The position numbers and the translations under genes are program-made. A DNA stretch of 64,000 nt from Parvularcula oceani (GTDB taxonomy: Bacteria; Pseudomonadota; Alphaproteobacteria; Caulobacterales; Parvularculaceae): assembly GCF_000733125.1 (NCBI RefSeq), contig NZ_JPHU01000013.1, positions 1 to 64,000 of the forward strand. The letters are read 5' to 3'. Below, in pieces: positions 63,979-64,000 of this stretch (the stretch's first letter is position 1; the number at the start of each line of letters is the position of its first letter). A model generated the notes under the pieces. That model was not told the origin of the DNA. It searched no databases and worked only from the letters and a program-made list of their open reading frames with translations.

Positions 63979-64000
63979 CCTCGGTGACCGCGACCTATCG
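63975..64000 (+). CDS. treY: Start of treY-like gene (malto-oligosyltrehalose synthase), cut by window end
   Basis: ATG 63975 overlaps the malQ stop by 4 bp and the eight codons visible read MTSVTATY, followed by the first two bases of the next codon. TreY proteins start with a near-terminal ATYR-like strand, and TreY is the expected partner of TreZ. Too little is visible to prove it; the call rests on context. Confidence 0.6.

Overview
This 64 kb window is high-GC DNA from an alphaproteobacterium. The evidence is the number of HWE/HisKA_2-type sensor kinases, CtrA-type TTAA-N7-TTAA boxes, a dense cluster of GANTC (CcrM-type) sites, EcfG-like promoter motifs, an FtsZ with the alphaproteobacterial C-terminal tail, and a plasmid-style RPA replication initiator. 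The genus cannot be named from sequence alone.

Layout. 0-11 kb is a molybdenum-cofactor island. A minus-strand operon (xdhC-mocA-like-TSUP transporter-moaA-D-E-B-C) faces a plus-strand operon (paoABC-like periplasmic aldehyde oxidoreductase, moeA, Mut7-C protein). 11-20 kb holds an AidB-type acyl-CoA dehydrogenase with an apparent frameshift, a DUF998 membrane protein, an HWE kinase/response-regulator pair, an enoyl-CoA hydratase/acyl-CoA ligase pair, an LpxR-like outer-membrane protein and a secreted PRC-barrel protein with a nonapeptide repeat. 20-34 kb carries core genes (trpE, ppiD, tpiA, secG, tRNA-Val(UAC), ftsZ), a LOV kinase, a P-type ATPase and small stress-type envelope proteins. 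34-44 kb is centred on a replication module: an RPA-type repA, a 745-bp non-coding origin-like region with iterons, 15 GANTC sites and a DnaA box, and a parA-parB operon preceded by a perfect CtrA box. Genes left of the origin (ftsZ to repA) run leftward and genes right of it (38.5-43.9 kb) run rightward. 44-49 kb has a TPR hybrid kinase and a subtilase autotransporter with 11 WGDIxPF heptads. 49-64 kb is an alpha-glucan/trehalose locus: glgE-treS/pep2-glgB on the minus strand, diverging from glgX-treZ-malQ-treY on the plus strand.

How it fits together. XdhC and a MocA-like cytidylyltransferase supply and insert the cofactor used by the PaoABC-like enzyme, with MoaA-E and MoeA encoded alongside. 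GlgE, TreS/Pep2 and GlgB build branched glucan from trehalose through maltose-1-phosphate. GlgX, MalQ, TreY and TreZ run the reverse direction, from glucan to trehalose. Core genes around a plasmid-type, probably cell-cycle-controlled origin suggest that this replicon is a chromid or an unusual chromosome. That is an inference which a closed assembly would settle.

No CRISPR array, insertion sequence, integrase or rRNA gene was seen. Two genes show single-base frame breaks, so sequencing error remains possible.
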